Positions 9,727-20,085 of a stretch of DNA of 64,000 nt are shown here, piece by piece. The notes beneath the pieces were generated by a model. The model did not search any database. It was not told where the DNA came from and saw only the letters and a list, made by a program, of their open reading frames with translations. Position numbers and translations under genes: made by a program. Position 1 is the first letter of the stretch. Every line of letters starts with the position of its first letter. Source of the DNA: Pseudomonas fluvialis (GTDB lineage Bacteria > Pseudomonadota > Gammaproteobacteria > Pseudomonadales > Pseudomonadaceae); the NCBI RefSeq assembly GCF_014207935.1, contig NZ_JACHLL010000002.1, forward strand, positions 62,001-126,000, in the 5' to 3' direction.

Positions 9727-12700
9727 ATGCCTGTGTCCGTACTGCACTTGCCGAAACTACCGGCTGCCGCCGGCAAACAGCTCTGGGGCAACCTGCCGGG
9801 AGCCGCCCAGGCGCTGGCCATCGCCGAGGCCGCCAGCGCGGCCCGCCGTTTCACCCTGCTGCTGACTGCCGACAGCCAGAGCGCCGAGCGCCTGCAGGAA
9901 GAACTGTCGTTCTTTGCCCCGGAACTGCCTGTGCTGCACTTCCCGGACTGGGAAACCCTGCCCTACGACCAGTTCTCGCCGCACCAGGACATCATTTCCC
10001 AGCGCATCGCCACCCTCTACCGCCTGCCGGAGATCAAGCACGGCGTTTTGGTCGTGCCCATCGCCACCGCTCTGCACCGCCTGGCGCCGACCCGCTTCCT
10101 GCTCGGTTCCGGCCTGGTGCTGGATGTCGGCCAGAAACTCGATGTCGAGGAAATGCGCGCCCGCCTGGAGGCGGCCGGCTACCGCTGCGTGGACACCGTT
10201 TATGAACATGGCGAGTTCGCCGTGCGCGGTGCGCTGATCGACCTGTTCCCGATGGGCAGCGAGACGCCCTACCGCATCGACCTGTTCGACGACGAGATCG
10301 AAACCCTACGTACCTTCGACCCGGAGACCCAGCGCTCAGTGGACAAGGTGGAGTCGATCCGCCTGCTGCCGGCACGCGAATTCCCGCTGGAAAAGAAGGC
10401 CGTCACCGATTTCCGCGGGCGCTTCCGCGAGCGCTTCGATGTCGACTTCCGCCGCTGTCCGATCTATCAGGACCTTGCCTCGGGTATCACCCCGGCCGGT
10501 ATCGAGTACTACCTGCCGCTGTTCTTCGAGCAAAGTGCCACCCTGTTCGACTACCTGCCGGGGGATACCCAGGTGTTCTCTCTGCCCGGCATCGAGCAGG
10601 CCGCCGAGCACTTCTGGAACGATGCGCGCAACCGCTATGAAGACCGCCGCTACGACCCCGAGCGCCCACTGCTACCGCCGGCCGATATCTTCCTGCCGGT
10701 CGAGGACTGCTTTGCACGCCTGAAGCACTGGCCGCGCGTGGTGGTCAGCCAGGAGGACGTGGAAGTCGGCGTCGGCCGCGAACGTTTCAACGCCCAGGCG
10801 CTGCCGGAGCTGGCGATCCAGGCCAAGGCCAGCGAGCCGCTGGCGGCCCTGCGCCGCTTTATCGAAGGCTATCCGGGCCGCGTACTGTTCTGCGCTGAAT
10901 CCGCCGGACGCCGCGAGGTGCTGCTGGAGCTGCTCGCCCGTCTCAAGCTGAAACCCGTGGAAGTCGGCGGCTGGCCTGAATTCAGCGCCTGCGGCGAACG
11001 CTTGGCCATCACCATCGCACCACTGGACGAAGGCCTGCTGCTCGACGACATCGCCCTGATCGCCGAAAGCCCGCTGTTCGGCCAGCGCGTGATGCAGCGC
11101 CGGCGCCGTGAGAAATCACGCGACGCCGGCGACAATGTGATCAAGAACCTCACCGAGCTGCGTGAAGGCGCACCGGTGGTGCATATCGACCACGGCGTCG
11201 GCCGCTATCTGGGGCTGGTGACCATGGAGTTCGACGGCCAGGCCGCCGAATTCCTCGCCCTGATGTATGCCGAGGAAGCCAAGCTCTATGTACCGGTTTC
11301 CAGCCTGCACCTGATCGCCCGCTACACCGGCAGCGACGACGCCCTGGCCCCGCTGCACCGCCTGGGCTCGGAAACCTGGCAGAAGGCCAAGCGCAAGGCT
11401 GCCGAGCAGGTGCGCGATGTCGCCGCCGAGCTGCTTGACATCTACGCCCGCCGCGCCGCCCGCGAAGGCTATGCATTCAAGGACCCGGCCGCCGACTACG
11501 CCACCTTCAGCGCCGGCTTCCCCTTCGAGGAAACGCCGGACCAGCAGAGCGCCATCGACGCCGTATTGGCCGACATGCTCGCCGCCAAGCCGATGGACCG
11601 CCTGGTCTGCGGCGACGTGGGTTTCGGCAAGACCGAAGTGGCCATGCGCGCCGCCTTTATCGCCGTGCACAGCGGTCGCCAGGTCGCCGTACTGGTACCC
11701 ACCACCCTGCTCGCCCAGCAGCACTACAACAGTTTCCGCGACCGTTTCGCCGACTGGCCGGTGACGGTCGAGGTGATGAGTCGCTTCAAGTCGGCCAAGG
11801 AAGTCAACGAAGCTGTGGCCAAACTGGCCGAGGGCAAGGTCGATATCGTCATCGGCACCCACAAACTGCTGCAGGACGACGTGAAGTTCCACAACCTCGG
11901 ACTGGTGATCATCGACGAAGAGCACCGTTTTGGCGTTCGTCAGAAGGAACAGCTCAAGGCGCTGCGCAGCGAAGTGGATATCCTCACGCTCACGGCCACG
12001 CCGATCCCGAGAACGCTGAACATGGCGGTGTCGGGCATGCGTGACCTGTCGATCATCGCCACGCCGCCGGCACGCCGGCTGTCGGTACGCACCTTCGTCA
12101 TGGAGCAGAACGAGCCGACCATCAAGGAAGCGCTGCTGCGCGAGCTGCTGCGCGGCGGCCAGGTGTACTACCTGCACAACGATGTGAAGACCATCGAAAA
12201 GTGCGCCGCCGACCTGGCAGCACTGGTGCCGGAAGCACGCATCGCCATCGGCCACGGGCAGATGAACGAGCGCGACCTGGAACGGGTGATGAGCGACTTC
12301 TACCACAAGCGCTTCAACGTACTGATCGCCTCGACCATCATCGAAACCGGTATCGACGTGCCGAGCGCCAACACCATCATCATCGAGCGCGCCGACAAGT
12401 TCGGCCTGGCCCAGCTGCACCAGCTGCGCGGCCGCGTGGGCCGCAGCCACCACCAGGCCTACGCCTACCTGCTGACCCCGCCGCGCAAGCAGATGACCGA
12501 AGATGCGCAGAAGCGTCTCGAAGCCATCGCCAACGCCCAGGACCTCGGAGCCGGCTTCGTTCTGGCCACCCACGACCTGGAAATCCGCGGCGCCGGCGAA
12601 CTGCTAGGCGACGGCCAGAGCGGGCAGATCCAGGCGGTCGGCTTCACCCTCTACATGGAGATGCTCGAACGCGCGGTCAAAGCCATCCGCAAGGGCGAGC

Positions 12701-13170
12701 AACCGAACCTGGAACAGCCACTGGGCGGCGGCCCGGAGGTCAACCTGCGCGTACCGGCACTGATCCCCGACGACTACCTGCCCGACGTGCATGCTCGCCT
12801 GATCCTCTACAAGCGCATTGCCTCAGCCATCGACGAGGACGGCCTGAAGGAGCTGCAGGTGGAGATGATCGACCGTTTCGGCCTGCTGCCCGATGCCACC
12901 AAGAATCTGGTGCGCCTAACCCTGCTCAAGCTGCAGGCGGAAAAGCTCGGCATCCGCAAGGTCGACGCCGGCCCGCAAGGCGGCCGCATCGAATTTGCCG
13001 GCAACACCTGCGTCGATCCGCTGACCCTGATCAAGCTGATCCAGAGCCAGCCCAACCGTTACAAATTCGAAGGTGCCACCGTCTTCAAATTCCAGGTGCC
13101 AATGGAGCGCCCGGAAGAACGATTCAATACCCTGGAGGCGTTGTTCGAGCGCCTGACTCCCTCTCAGTAA
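9727..13170 (+). CDS. mfd: transcription-repair coupling factor Mfd
   Basis: A 1147-residue SF2 translocase that removes RNA polymerase stalled at DNA lesions and recruits UvrA. The order of parts fits the family: a UvrB-like N-terminal region with DWETLPYDQFSPHQD, and the CarD-type RNA polymerase interaction domain near residue 485 (HIDHGVGRYLGL). Then come Walker A GDVGFGKTEVAMRA near 628, the DEEH box near 730 (IIDEEHRFGVRQKEQ), the helicase motif QLRGRVGRS and the C-terminal TRCF domain. A longer frame starts at 9610, but ATG 9727 gives the family N-terminus and leaves room for the divergent gap promoter. Confidence 0.98.
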   Translation: MPVSVLHLPKLPAAAGKQLWGNLPGAAQALAIAEAASAARRFTLLLTADSQSAERLQEELSFFAPELPVLHFPDWETLPYDQFSPHQDIISQRIATLYRLPEIKHGVLVVPIATALHRLAPTRFLLGSGLVLDVGQKLDVEEMRARLEAAGYRCVDTVYEHGEFAVRGALIDLFPMGSETPYRIDLFDDEIETLRTFDPETQRSVDKVESIRLLPAREFPLEKKAVTDFRGRFRERFDVDFRRCPIYQDLASGITPAGIEYYLPLFFEQSATLFDYLPGDTQVFSLPGIEQAAEHFWNDARNRYEDRRYDPERPLLPPADIFLPVEDCFARLKHWPRVVVSQEDVEVGVGRERFNAQALPELAIQAKASEPLAALRRFIEGYPGRVLFCAESAGRREVLLELLARLKLKPVEVGGWPEFSACGERLAITIAPLDEGLLLDDIALIAESPLFGQRVMQRRRREKSRDAGDNVIKNLTELREGAPVVHIDHGVGRYLGLVTMEFDGQAAEFLALMYAEEAKLYVPVSSLHLIARYTGSDDALAPLHRLGSETWQKAKRKAAEQVRDVAAELLDIYARRAAREGYAFKDPAADYATFSAGFPFEETPDQQSAIDAVLADMLAAKPMDRLVCGDVGFGKTEVAMRAAFIAVHSGRQVAVLVPTTLLAQQHYNSFRDRFADWPVTVEVMSRFKSAKEVNEAVAKLAEGKVDIVIGTHKLLQDDVKFHNLGLVIIDEEHRFGVRQKEQLKALRSEVDILTLTATPIPRTLNMAVSGMRDLSIIATPPARRLSVRTFVMEQNEPTIKEALLRELLRGGQVYYLHNDVKTIEKCAADLAALVPEARIAIGHGQMNERDLERVMSDFYHKRFNVLIASTIIETGIDVPSANTIIIERADKFGLAQLHQLRGRVGRSHHQAYAYLLTPPRKQMTEDAQKRLEAIANAQDLGAGFVLATHDLEIRGAGELLGDGQSGQIQAVGFTLYMEMLERAVKAIRKGEQPNLEQPLGGGPEVNLRVPALIPDDYLPDVHARLILYKRIASAIDEDGLKELQVEMIDRFGLLPDATKNLVRLTLLKLQAEKLGIRKVDAGPQGGRIEFAGNTCVDPLTLIKLIQSQPNRYKFEGATVFKFQVPMERPEERFNTLEALFERLTPSQ

Positions 13171-13181
13171 AGGACTGCCCC

Positions 13182-13709
13182 ATGCGTCGCAACCGTTTTC
13201 TCGCCGCCCTGCTGCTCAGCCTGCTTGCCCCCCTGGCCTGGGCTGATCGCCTGTATCAGGTCGAGGTAATTGTCTTCCGCCAGGCCGGCGAGCCACTGCC
13301 CGCCAGCCAGCTGGCTCCGGATGACTGGGCGGCCAAAAGCCAGAACATCGACGGTTTTGCCCCGCAACCACTGGCCCTGCAGGTCGAAGCCGCCAAGCTG
13401 ACGCCAGCCAATGGCTATGAAGTGCTACTGCATAAGAGCTGGAGCCAGAACGTCGGCGTCAACCCCAGCCGCGTGGCGCTGAGCAACGGCGAGCCGCAAC
13501 TGGGCCACTACCCGGTCGAGGGCACCCTGACACTGCAGCAGAATGAAGTGCTCAACCTGGATGCCAGCTTCTGGGCCAACCAGTTCGACGCCGATGGCTT
13601 GCTGACCGCCAGCGAGCACCTGCAGCAGAGCACACGTCTCAAGGAAGGCACGCTGACCTATCTGGATCACCGCAGCCTGGGCGTGCTGCTGCGCGTCAGC
13701 CCGCTTTAA
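13182..13709 (+). CDS. csiV: CsiV-like periplasmic protein
   Basis: 175 residues with a signal peptide (MRRNRFLAALLLSLLAPLAWA, cut before DRLYQVEV). The mature protein has the pattern YQVEVIVFRQ, VLLHKSWSQ, GTLTLQQNEVLNLDASFW and a C-terminal YLDHRSLGVLLRVSPL. This agrees with the CsiV family of peptidoglycan-associated periplasmic proteins named for cell-shape effects in Vibrio. It follows mfd by 11 nt and is probably cotranscribed with it. Its stop overlaps the convergent regulator by four bases. Function here is inferred from family membership only. Confidence 0.75.
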   Translation: MRRNRFLAALLLSLLAPLAWADRLYQVEVIVFRQAGEPLPASQLAPDDWAAKSQNIDGFAPQPLALQVEAAKLTPANGYEVLLHKSWSQNVGVNPSRVALSNGEPQLGHYPVEGTLTLQQNEVLNLDASFWANQFDADGLLTASEHLQQSTRLKEGTLTYLDHRSLGVLLRVSPL

Positions 13710-14425
13710 CAGGCCCTGTTAGCCGGCCGGAACTCCTGCCCGGCCTGCAAGCCAGCCGTCCGCGCCCAGTTGAGCGCTTCGAGGCGATTGCGCACACCCA
13801 CCTTGCGGAACAGGTTATACAGGTGGCGCTTGACGGTGCTCTCCTCCACCCCCAGGCGCGCGGCGATCTCGCGATTGTTCTCGGCCACCAGCAACCCGCG
13901 CAGCACCTGCCACTCGCGGCGAGTCAGGGCTGGAAGCGCAGCCGGCTGCGGCGTATGGCGGGCACGCTGACGCTGGAAGGCCTCGGCCAGGATCGCCCGC
14001 GGAATCCACAGTTCGCCCTGCGCAATCAGCTCCAATGCCTGCAGCACGCGAGCGGGTGCCTCCCGGAACGAAAGCACACCACAGACGCCGGCATTGAGCA
14101 GCAGGAAGTCATCGCGAAAGGGTTCCTGGGCATTGATCAACAGCCAGCGTCCGCGCCCCAGCAGGCACTCGGCCGGCAAAGGCAGGGCATGGCCCTGCTC
14201 AAGCACGCGCAGATCAAGCAGTCCCAGGCTATCGGCGGACATATCGGAGAGGATCGCATCGGCCTCGCCACGCAGCGCGTAGCCATTGACCGAGAGGAAA
14301 TCGTGCAGCTCTGCGGTGGCGGGATCACGGGGAGCGATAACGAAAAGCGCCCTGGAGCTATCCGCGCTCGAATCACCCGCTCCTGAACCAGTCGTTCTTG
14401 AAAGAGTCGTCCTTGAATCATCCAT
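13706..14425 (-). CDS. LuxR-type transcriptional regulator (CsgD-like, first of two)
   Basis: 239 residues: a low-similarity N-terminal receiver-like domain (about 25-150) and a C-terminal LuxR helix-turn-helix (about 165-225) with LTRREWQVLRGLL, NNREIAARLGVEESTVKRHL and YNLFRKVGVRNRLEA. The receiver-like part keeps the fold outline but lacks the usual acidic triad, so phosphorylation is doubtful. The HTH resembles that of CsgD, the biofilm regulator. No curli or other matrix genes lie nearby. It sits 141 bp downstream of a second regulator of the same build and is convergent with csiV. Its targets are unknown. Confidence 0.8.
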   Translation of the reverse strand: MDDSRTTLSRTTGSGAGDSSADSSRALFVIAPRDPATAELHDFLSVNGYALRGEADAILSDMSADSLGLLDLRVLEQGHALPLPAECLLGRGRWLLINAQEPFRDDFLLLNAGVCGVLSFREAPARVLQALELIAQGELWIPRAILAEAFQRQRARHTPQPAALPALTRREWQVLRGLLVAENNREIAARLGVEESTVKRHLYNLFRKVGVRNRLEALNWARTAGLQAGQEFRPANRAC

Positions 14426-14566
14426 TGCGCTTCAGCCTCCTCTCACTCCCGTCCTGCTGGCGGGGGCGCATCATAGCCAAAGCCGCGCCGGCAGCCTGCA
14501 GTTTCCGTGCAAACTGTCGAATGGTTCATTCTTGCACCACCACCCAGACCGGCGGCGCCTGACACG

Positions 14567-15208
14567 TCAAGCCAGACCGCCACCCAGCACCAGGAATGCC
14601 GCCTCGCCGCGATTGGTCGCGCCGACCTTGCGCAGCAGGTTGTGAACGTGACTCTTGATGGTATGCGGGCTCAAGCACAGGTGCTCGGCAATCTGTGAAT
14701 TGGGCAGCCCCTTGCGCACAAGCTCAAGAATTTCCCGCTCACGCGAGGTCAGGCGAACCTTGATCTCGGCGGGCTGGTGCAGCCTGCGCAACTGCCGCAG
14801 CAACTGCTCGGTCAGGCCACGCGGCAACCAGTCACCACCATGCAGCAGGGTGTCGACCCCGCGAAGAAACTGCTCACGCGGGCAACTGCTGACAAACACC
14901 CCGTTGATCCATGGATACTGCTCGACCAGTGGCTCTGCCTGCTCCTGCGTGACATTGACCAGCGCCACCGGTCCTTTGCCATTGAGATCGGCAAACAGCC
15001 GAGGTAACTCGTCGTCCGCGAAACTCTGCACATCCAGCAACCACAGCGAACCTCTGGACGACTCCTGCGCACCACCAATGCGCAGGGCCAGAGCGGGTTG
15101 CTGCTCGATGTAGTGATGAAACAACTGAGCCAACAGCTCGTTGCCACTGAGCAGCACAAGGTCTGCGGGTAATTGCGTATTGAACGGCGCTGAAACATTA
15201 ATGCCCAT
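14567..15208 (-). CDS. CsgD-like LuxR-type regulator (second of two)
   Basis: 213 residues with the CsgD layout: an atypical receiver-like N-terminus including WINGVFVSSCPREQF (E. coli CsgD has the INGVF segment at the same place), and a C-terminal LuxR domain (LTSREREILELVRKGLPNSQ, then PHTIKSHVHNLLRKVG). ATG 15208 follows GGAGGAG at seven bases; the frame continues upstream but without support. CsgD proteins activate matrix and c-di-GMP genes. Whether this one does is unknown. An AT-rich stretch at about 15240-15285 is the likely promoter region. Confidence 0.82.
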   Translation of the reverse strand: MGINVSAPFNTQLPADLVLLSGNELLAQLFHHYIEQQPALALRIGGAQESSRGSLWLLDVQSFADDELPRLFADLNGKGPVALVNVTQEQAEPLVEQYPWINGVFVSSCPREQFLRGVDTLLHGGDWLPRGLTEQLLRQLRRLHQPAEIKVRLTSREREILELVRKGLPNSQIAEHLCLSPHTIKSHVHNLLRKVGATNRGEAAFLVLGGGLA

Positions 15209-15379
15209 CCAAGTTCTCCTCCATGCTGAACTCAGGGGGGCCACCCTAACTAATTAATGCCGATAATAAAAATTACCGTTTCAGCTAAGCGGCCCAAAGT
15301 TAGGACAAGCAAGGCGCAACAACTGCAACCTTGGTTGTACATTGCCAATCAAGCATCCCTTCTGCCTAGAACTCCCGTT

Positions 15380-17123
<1,744 letters not shown>

Positions 17124-17136
17124 TCCATCATTCCTG

Positions 17137-17655
17137 TCAAAACATGGAGGCGAGTTCGGCCTGCCGAGCCTCGCCGATCAAAACCCGGCAATGCACGGGA
17201 ACCTGCTCAAAAAGCTCAAGGACATCGGCATTGCGCATGCGGATACAGCCATGCGACTCAGGCTGCGACATCGGCTCGCAATCCGGTGTGCCATGGATGT
17301 AGATATAACGCTGGAAAGTGTCACAAGAGCCCAGCCGGTTACGTCCCGGCTCAAGCCCTGACAACCAGAGAATGCGGGTGAGTATCCAGTCACGCCCAGG
17401 AAACTGTTCGTGCAGCTCCGCAGTCCAGACCTCACCAGTCCAGCGCCGGCCACGTAGGACAGCCCCCAGAGCAAGCCCGGCGCCGATCTTCGCGCGCACC
17501 TGATGCCAGCCTCGGGGCGTACAGCCGGAACCGGAAGTCTCGCCGGGACCATTCTTGGCAGAAGAAATGGCATAGGAATGCAGCAGTTGCTTGCCGCTAT
17601 AGACGTACAAGCACTGTTCAGCGAGGCTGATCAAGAGAAGGTCGGGGATCTGCAT
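17137..17655 (-). CDS. YkuD-fold protein without signal peptide (L,D-transpeptidase or L,D-carboxypeptidase)
   Basis: 172 residues made up wholly of one YkuD domain. The catalytic pattern is present: His121 in YIHGTPDCEP and the nucleophile motif SHGCIRMRN with Cys137 and Arg139. Most YkuD enzymes are exported and link peptidoglycan stems, but this protein begins MQIPDLLLISLAEQCLYVYS with no basic n-region or cleavage site, so it is probably cytoplasmic. That and its place between psrA and nagZ recall ElsL of Acinetobacter, a cytoplasmic YkuD L,D-carboxypeptidase in peptidoglycan recycling. The recycling role is inference. The start lacks a clear Shine-Dalgarno. Confidence 0.8.
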   Translation of the reverse strand: MQIPDLLLISLAEQCLYVYSGKQLLHSYAISSAKNGPGETSGSGCTPRGWHQVRAKIGAGLALGAVLRGRRWTGEVWTAELHEQFPGRDWILTRILWLSGLEPGRNRLGSCDTFQRYIYIHGTPDCEPMSQPESHGCIRMRNADVLELFEQVPVHCRVLIGEARQAELASMF

Positions 17656-17698
17656 GGGGCGCTAGCTTAACGCAACCGCCAATGCCCTGCAGCGAGGA

Positions 17699-18397
17699 TC
17701 AGGGCTTGGCTGGCGCCTTGGGCCGCGGGCGCAGCTGCGCACTGATCAGCGACGGCTCATTCAATCCGGTTTCGGCGCGCATACCGGCAGCCAGGAACGG
17801 CACCATGAGACGCATCACCTGCTCGATAGAGGTATTCACGCCAAAGTCGGCTTCTGCCATGGCCCGCAGGGCCTTGATCCCAGACATGCTGAATGCCGCG
17901 GCACCCAGCATGAAATGCACGCGCCAGAACAGTTCAAGCGGCGGCACCTTCGGTGCAGCCTCGTTGACCAGCAGCATGTAGCGGCGGAACACCTTGCCGT
18001 AGACTTCTTCCAGATACTTGCGCAGGTGACCCTGGCTCTGGCTGAAGGCCAGCCCGAGCAAACGCATGAAGATGGCAAGATCATTGCCACTGCGCGGTTT
18101 GACCGCCAGCGCCTGAGCCACCAGCAACTCAAGCAGTTCTTCCAGATTGGCCGCTTGTTCAGGCTTGCCTTGGCGACGATCCAGTTCACGCTCAAGGCTC
18201 TGGCAGAAAGGCCCGAGGAAGCGCGAAAAGACTGCTTGAATCAGCGCTTTCTTGGAGCCGAAGTGATAATTGACAGCAGCCAGGTTGACCCCAGCCTTGC
18301 TGGTGATCAGACGCAGCGAGGTTTCGGCAAAACCCTTCTCGGCAAACAACTGTTCTGCCGCATCAAGAATCCGTTCGACTGTTTCCGACTGCGCCAT
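17699..18397 (-). CDS. psrA: TetR-family fatty-acid-responsive regulator PsrA
   Basis: 232 residues: an N-terminal TetR helix-turn-helix (residues ~8-55; FAEKGFAETSLRLITSKAGV and AAVNYHFGSKKALIQAVFSR) and a ligand domain. In Pseudomonas, PsrA represses itself and the fadBA beta-oxidation operon, activates rpoS, and is released by long-chain fatty acids. The identification rests on the protein and its position beside lexA, and on two adjoining consensus PsrA boxes just upstream (18413-18439). It heads an apparent operon with the YkuD gene (43 nt gap), nagZ and mtnP. The fadBA operon lies 9 kb away in this window. Confidence 0.94.
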   Translation of the reverse strand: MAQSETVERILDAAEQLFAEKGFAETSLRLITSKAGVNLAAVNYHFGSKKALIQAVFSRFLGPFCQSLERELDRRQGKPEQAANLEELLELLVAQALAVKPRSGNDLAIFMRLLGLAFSQSQGHLRKYLEEVYGKVFRRYMLLVNEAAPKVPPLELFWRVHFMLGAAAFSMSGIKALRAMAEADFGVNTSIEQVMRLMVPFLAAGMRAETGLNEPSLISAQLRPRPKAPAKP

Positions 18398-18412
18398 GGG
18401 TCACTCACCTGA

Positions 18413-18439
18413 CAAACACTTGTTTGAAACATACGTTTC
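18413..18439. promoter_or_regulatory. two adjoining PsrA operator boxes
   Basis: CAAACACTTGTTTG (18413-18426) and GAAACATACGTTTC (18426-18439) each fit the published PsrA consensus G/CAAAC-N2-4-GTTTG/C with perfect arms and N4 spacers. They share one G, which places their centres 13 bp apart. The first begins 16 bp before the psrA start codon, where bound protein would block transcription. Confidence 0.88.
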
Positions 18440-18554
18440 AGCCCGAGACTCTGTCAAGTCGCACCCGAAATAAATGACGCAACGGTCACTTTCGCACGAT
18501 CAGCAGACTAGCACGGGCCAAAAGCAACACGCTTAAGCGGAAAGAAAACAGCTG

Positions 18555-18607
18555 TTGCCAACCCGAAAATCACTGTATATATTCACAGCAACTGTATAAA
18601 AAAACAG
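18555..18607 (+). promoter_or_regulatory. lexA promoter with two LexA (SOS) boxes
   Basis: A sigma70 promoter is visible: TTGCCA at 18555-18560, a 17-bp spacer and TATATT at 18578-18583. SOS box 1, CTGTATATATTCACAG (18573-18588), covers the -10. Box 2, CTGTATAAAAAAACAG (18592-18607), follows. Both fit CTGT-N8-ACAG exactly. Box 2 ends eight bases before the lexA start codon. Confidence 0.93.
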
Positions 18608-18615
18608 AGACAGCC

Positions 18616-19227
18616 ATGCTGAAGCTCACACCACGCCAGTCCGAAATCCTCGACTTCATCAAGCAATGCCTGGAAGACAACGGTTTTCCACCGACTCGCG
18701 CGGAAATTGCGCAACAGCTCGGATTCAAGTCCCCCAATGCCGCCGAAGAGCACCTCAAGGCTCTGGCACGCAAGGGCGCGATTGAAATGACCCCCGGTGC
18801 ATCACGCGGCATTCGTATTCCTGGCTTCGAGCCGAACAGCCAGGAAGAAGATGGGCTTCCCGTCATTGGTCGCGTAGCGGCCGGCGCCCCGATCCTGGCC
18901 CAACAGAACGTCGAGGAATCGTGCCGCATCAACCCGGATTTTTTCCACCCAAAAGCCGACTATTTGCTGCGTGTACGCGGCATGAGCATGAAAGACATCG
19001 GCATCCTCGATGGCGACCTGCTCGCGGTGCACACCACCCGAGAAGCCCGCAATGGGCAGATCGTCGTGGCACGAATTGATGAAGAAGTCACGGTCAAACG
19101 CTTCAAGCGCGAAGGCAATCAGGTCTGGCTGATCGCCGAGAACCCTGAGTTCGCCCCTATCGAGATCAATCTCGAAGAGCAGGAACTGATCATTGAAGGC
19201 TTGAGTGTCGGCGTCATTCGCCGCTAA
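18616..19227 (+). CDS. lexA: SOS repressor LexA
   Basis: 203 residues. An N-terminal winged helix (residues 1-70) binds SOS boxes and a C-terminal S24 peptidase domain cleaves itself when RecA is active. The cleavage bond is Ala89-Gly90 in GRVAAGAP, with catalytic Ser124 (RGMSMKD) and Lys161 (EEVTVKRF). Two SOS boxes in its promoter give autorepression. The Shine-Dalgarno is weak. sulA follows after 10 nt. Confidence 0.98.
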   Translation: MLKLTPRQSEILDFIKQCLEDNGFPPTRAEIAQQLGFKSPNAAEEHLKALARKGAIEMTPGASRGIRIPGFEPNSQEEDGLPVIGRVAAGAPILAQQNVEESCRINPDFFHPKADYLLRVRGMSMKDIGILDGDLLAVHTTREARNGQIVVARIDEEVTVKRFKREGNQVWLIAENPEFAPIEINLEEQELIIEGLSVGVIRR

Positions 19228-19237
19228 TGGAGGCTGT

Positions 19238-19720
19238 ATGCAGTACTCGCAATCGCTGACCCACCGCCCGCAACTGTCATTGTTTCAGGAGGCGCTGTTC
19301 GGCTCGAACGTAGCAGAGACCCTGGCTGAACCAGTTACTGCGCAAAGCAACTCCGTCGGCACCCAGCACATCAGCGAACTGCAACTGAACGCCTCCGCCA
19401 GCAACTACCAACTGTTACTGGCCCCCATTCTGCGAGAGCTCAGCACCAATAGCGGCAATCGCTGGATCACCCTGGTCGCCCCACCTGACAGCCTCAATCA
19501 GGAATGGCTACGCCAGGCCCGGCTCAACCGCGAACGTATCATCGTACTGCAGCCAAGAGGTGCGCAAAGCGCACTGGAGCTGACCTGTCAGGTCCTCAGT
19601 CTTGGTCATAGCCACACCGTGATCTGCTGGCTGAACGATATCGGCAACTTGACCCGTGAAGCACTGGAAGCGGCATCAAGCCAAGGTCATACGCAACTGC
19701 TGAATATCCGCTGCGTCTGA
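19238..19720 (+). CDS. sulA: SOS cell division inhibitor SulA
   Basis: 160 residues of the SulA/RecA-like family that blocks FtsZ polymerisation during the SOS response. Core segments are WITLVAPPDSLNQEWLRQA, NRERIIVLQPRG and HTVICWLNDI. Start chosen at ATG 19238, which has GGAGG directly upstream; an in-frame TTG-like start inside lexA is unsupported. Cotranscribed with lexA and so under the same SOS boxes, the usual Pseudomonas arrangement. Confidence 0.93.
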   Translation: MQYSQSLTHRPQLSLFQEALFGSNVAETLAEPVTAQSNSVGTQHISELQLNASASNYQLLLAPILRELSTNSGNRWITLVAPPDSLNQEWLRQARLNRERIIVLQPRGAQSALELTCQVLSLGHSHTVICWLNDIGNLTREALEAASSQGHTQLLNIRCV

Positions 19721-19723
19721 AAT

Positions 19724-19966
19724 TCAGTGCAGAACTCGTGAGCTGCTGTCGTGATCATCACGATCCAACTCACCGTCTGCCAGGCGACCGGCCATTTGCA
19801 CGCCGATATTGAGCATGGCCTTGGCCACTTCGACATGATGGCCCTGCATGAAGGCGCGGGCGTCTGCAGAGAAATCGAGCGTTACCAGGGCTTCTTCATC
19901 ATCCGCACGACGCAGAATGATGCGCCCATCGGGCAGTTCGACGATTTCAAGAAAGGAAGTGGGCAT
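19724..19966 (-). CDS. small conserved protein of unknown function
   Basis: 80 residues, acidic, starting MPTSFLEIVELPDGRIILRR, with no signal peptide or membrane segment. The stretch DGRIILRRADDEEALVTLDF looks like a small beta domain followed by a helix (GHHVEVAKAMLNIGVQMAG). The start at 19966 follows GGAG by eight bases and is preferred to an upstream in-frame codon. A homologue lies at the same place beside sulA in P. aeruginosa, from memory. Convergent with sulA, with 3 bp between the two genes. Function unknown. Confidence 0.75.
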   Translation of the reverse strand: MPTSFLEIVELPDGRIILRRADDEEALVTLDFSADARAFMQGHHVEVAKAMLNIGVQMAGRLADGELDRDDHDSSSRVLH

Positions 19967-19997
19967 TAAAGTGTCTCCAAGCAAGTCTGCCATTGTA

Positions 19998-20032
19998 ACA
20001 GCCGACATGCAGACAGCCCTAGGGTCGGCTGT
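19998..20032. other. inverted repeat between two small genes
   Basis: ACAGCCGAC and GTCGGCTGT form a perfect 9-bp stem around a 17-nt loop. There is no T-run on either strand, so it may be an mRNA-stabilising or weak termination hairpin between the genes at 20086 and 19966 (both minus). Confidence 0.4.
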
Positions 20033-20085
20033 CGCTTCGTCACAGCCGCAACCACACAGCAGTCCCTAACCCTGAGACGGAACGA

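Noticed and set aside
11116..12573. 485-codon minus-strand frame inside mfd
   Set aside because: Antisense to the helicase motifs of Mfd; no independent start signals.
13706..15208. Quorum-sensing LuxR receptors
   Set aside because: The two LuxR-type proteins lack an autoinducer-binding domain and no luxI-type synthase is nearby; the CsgD-like layout fits better.
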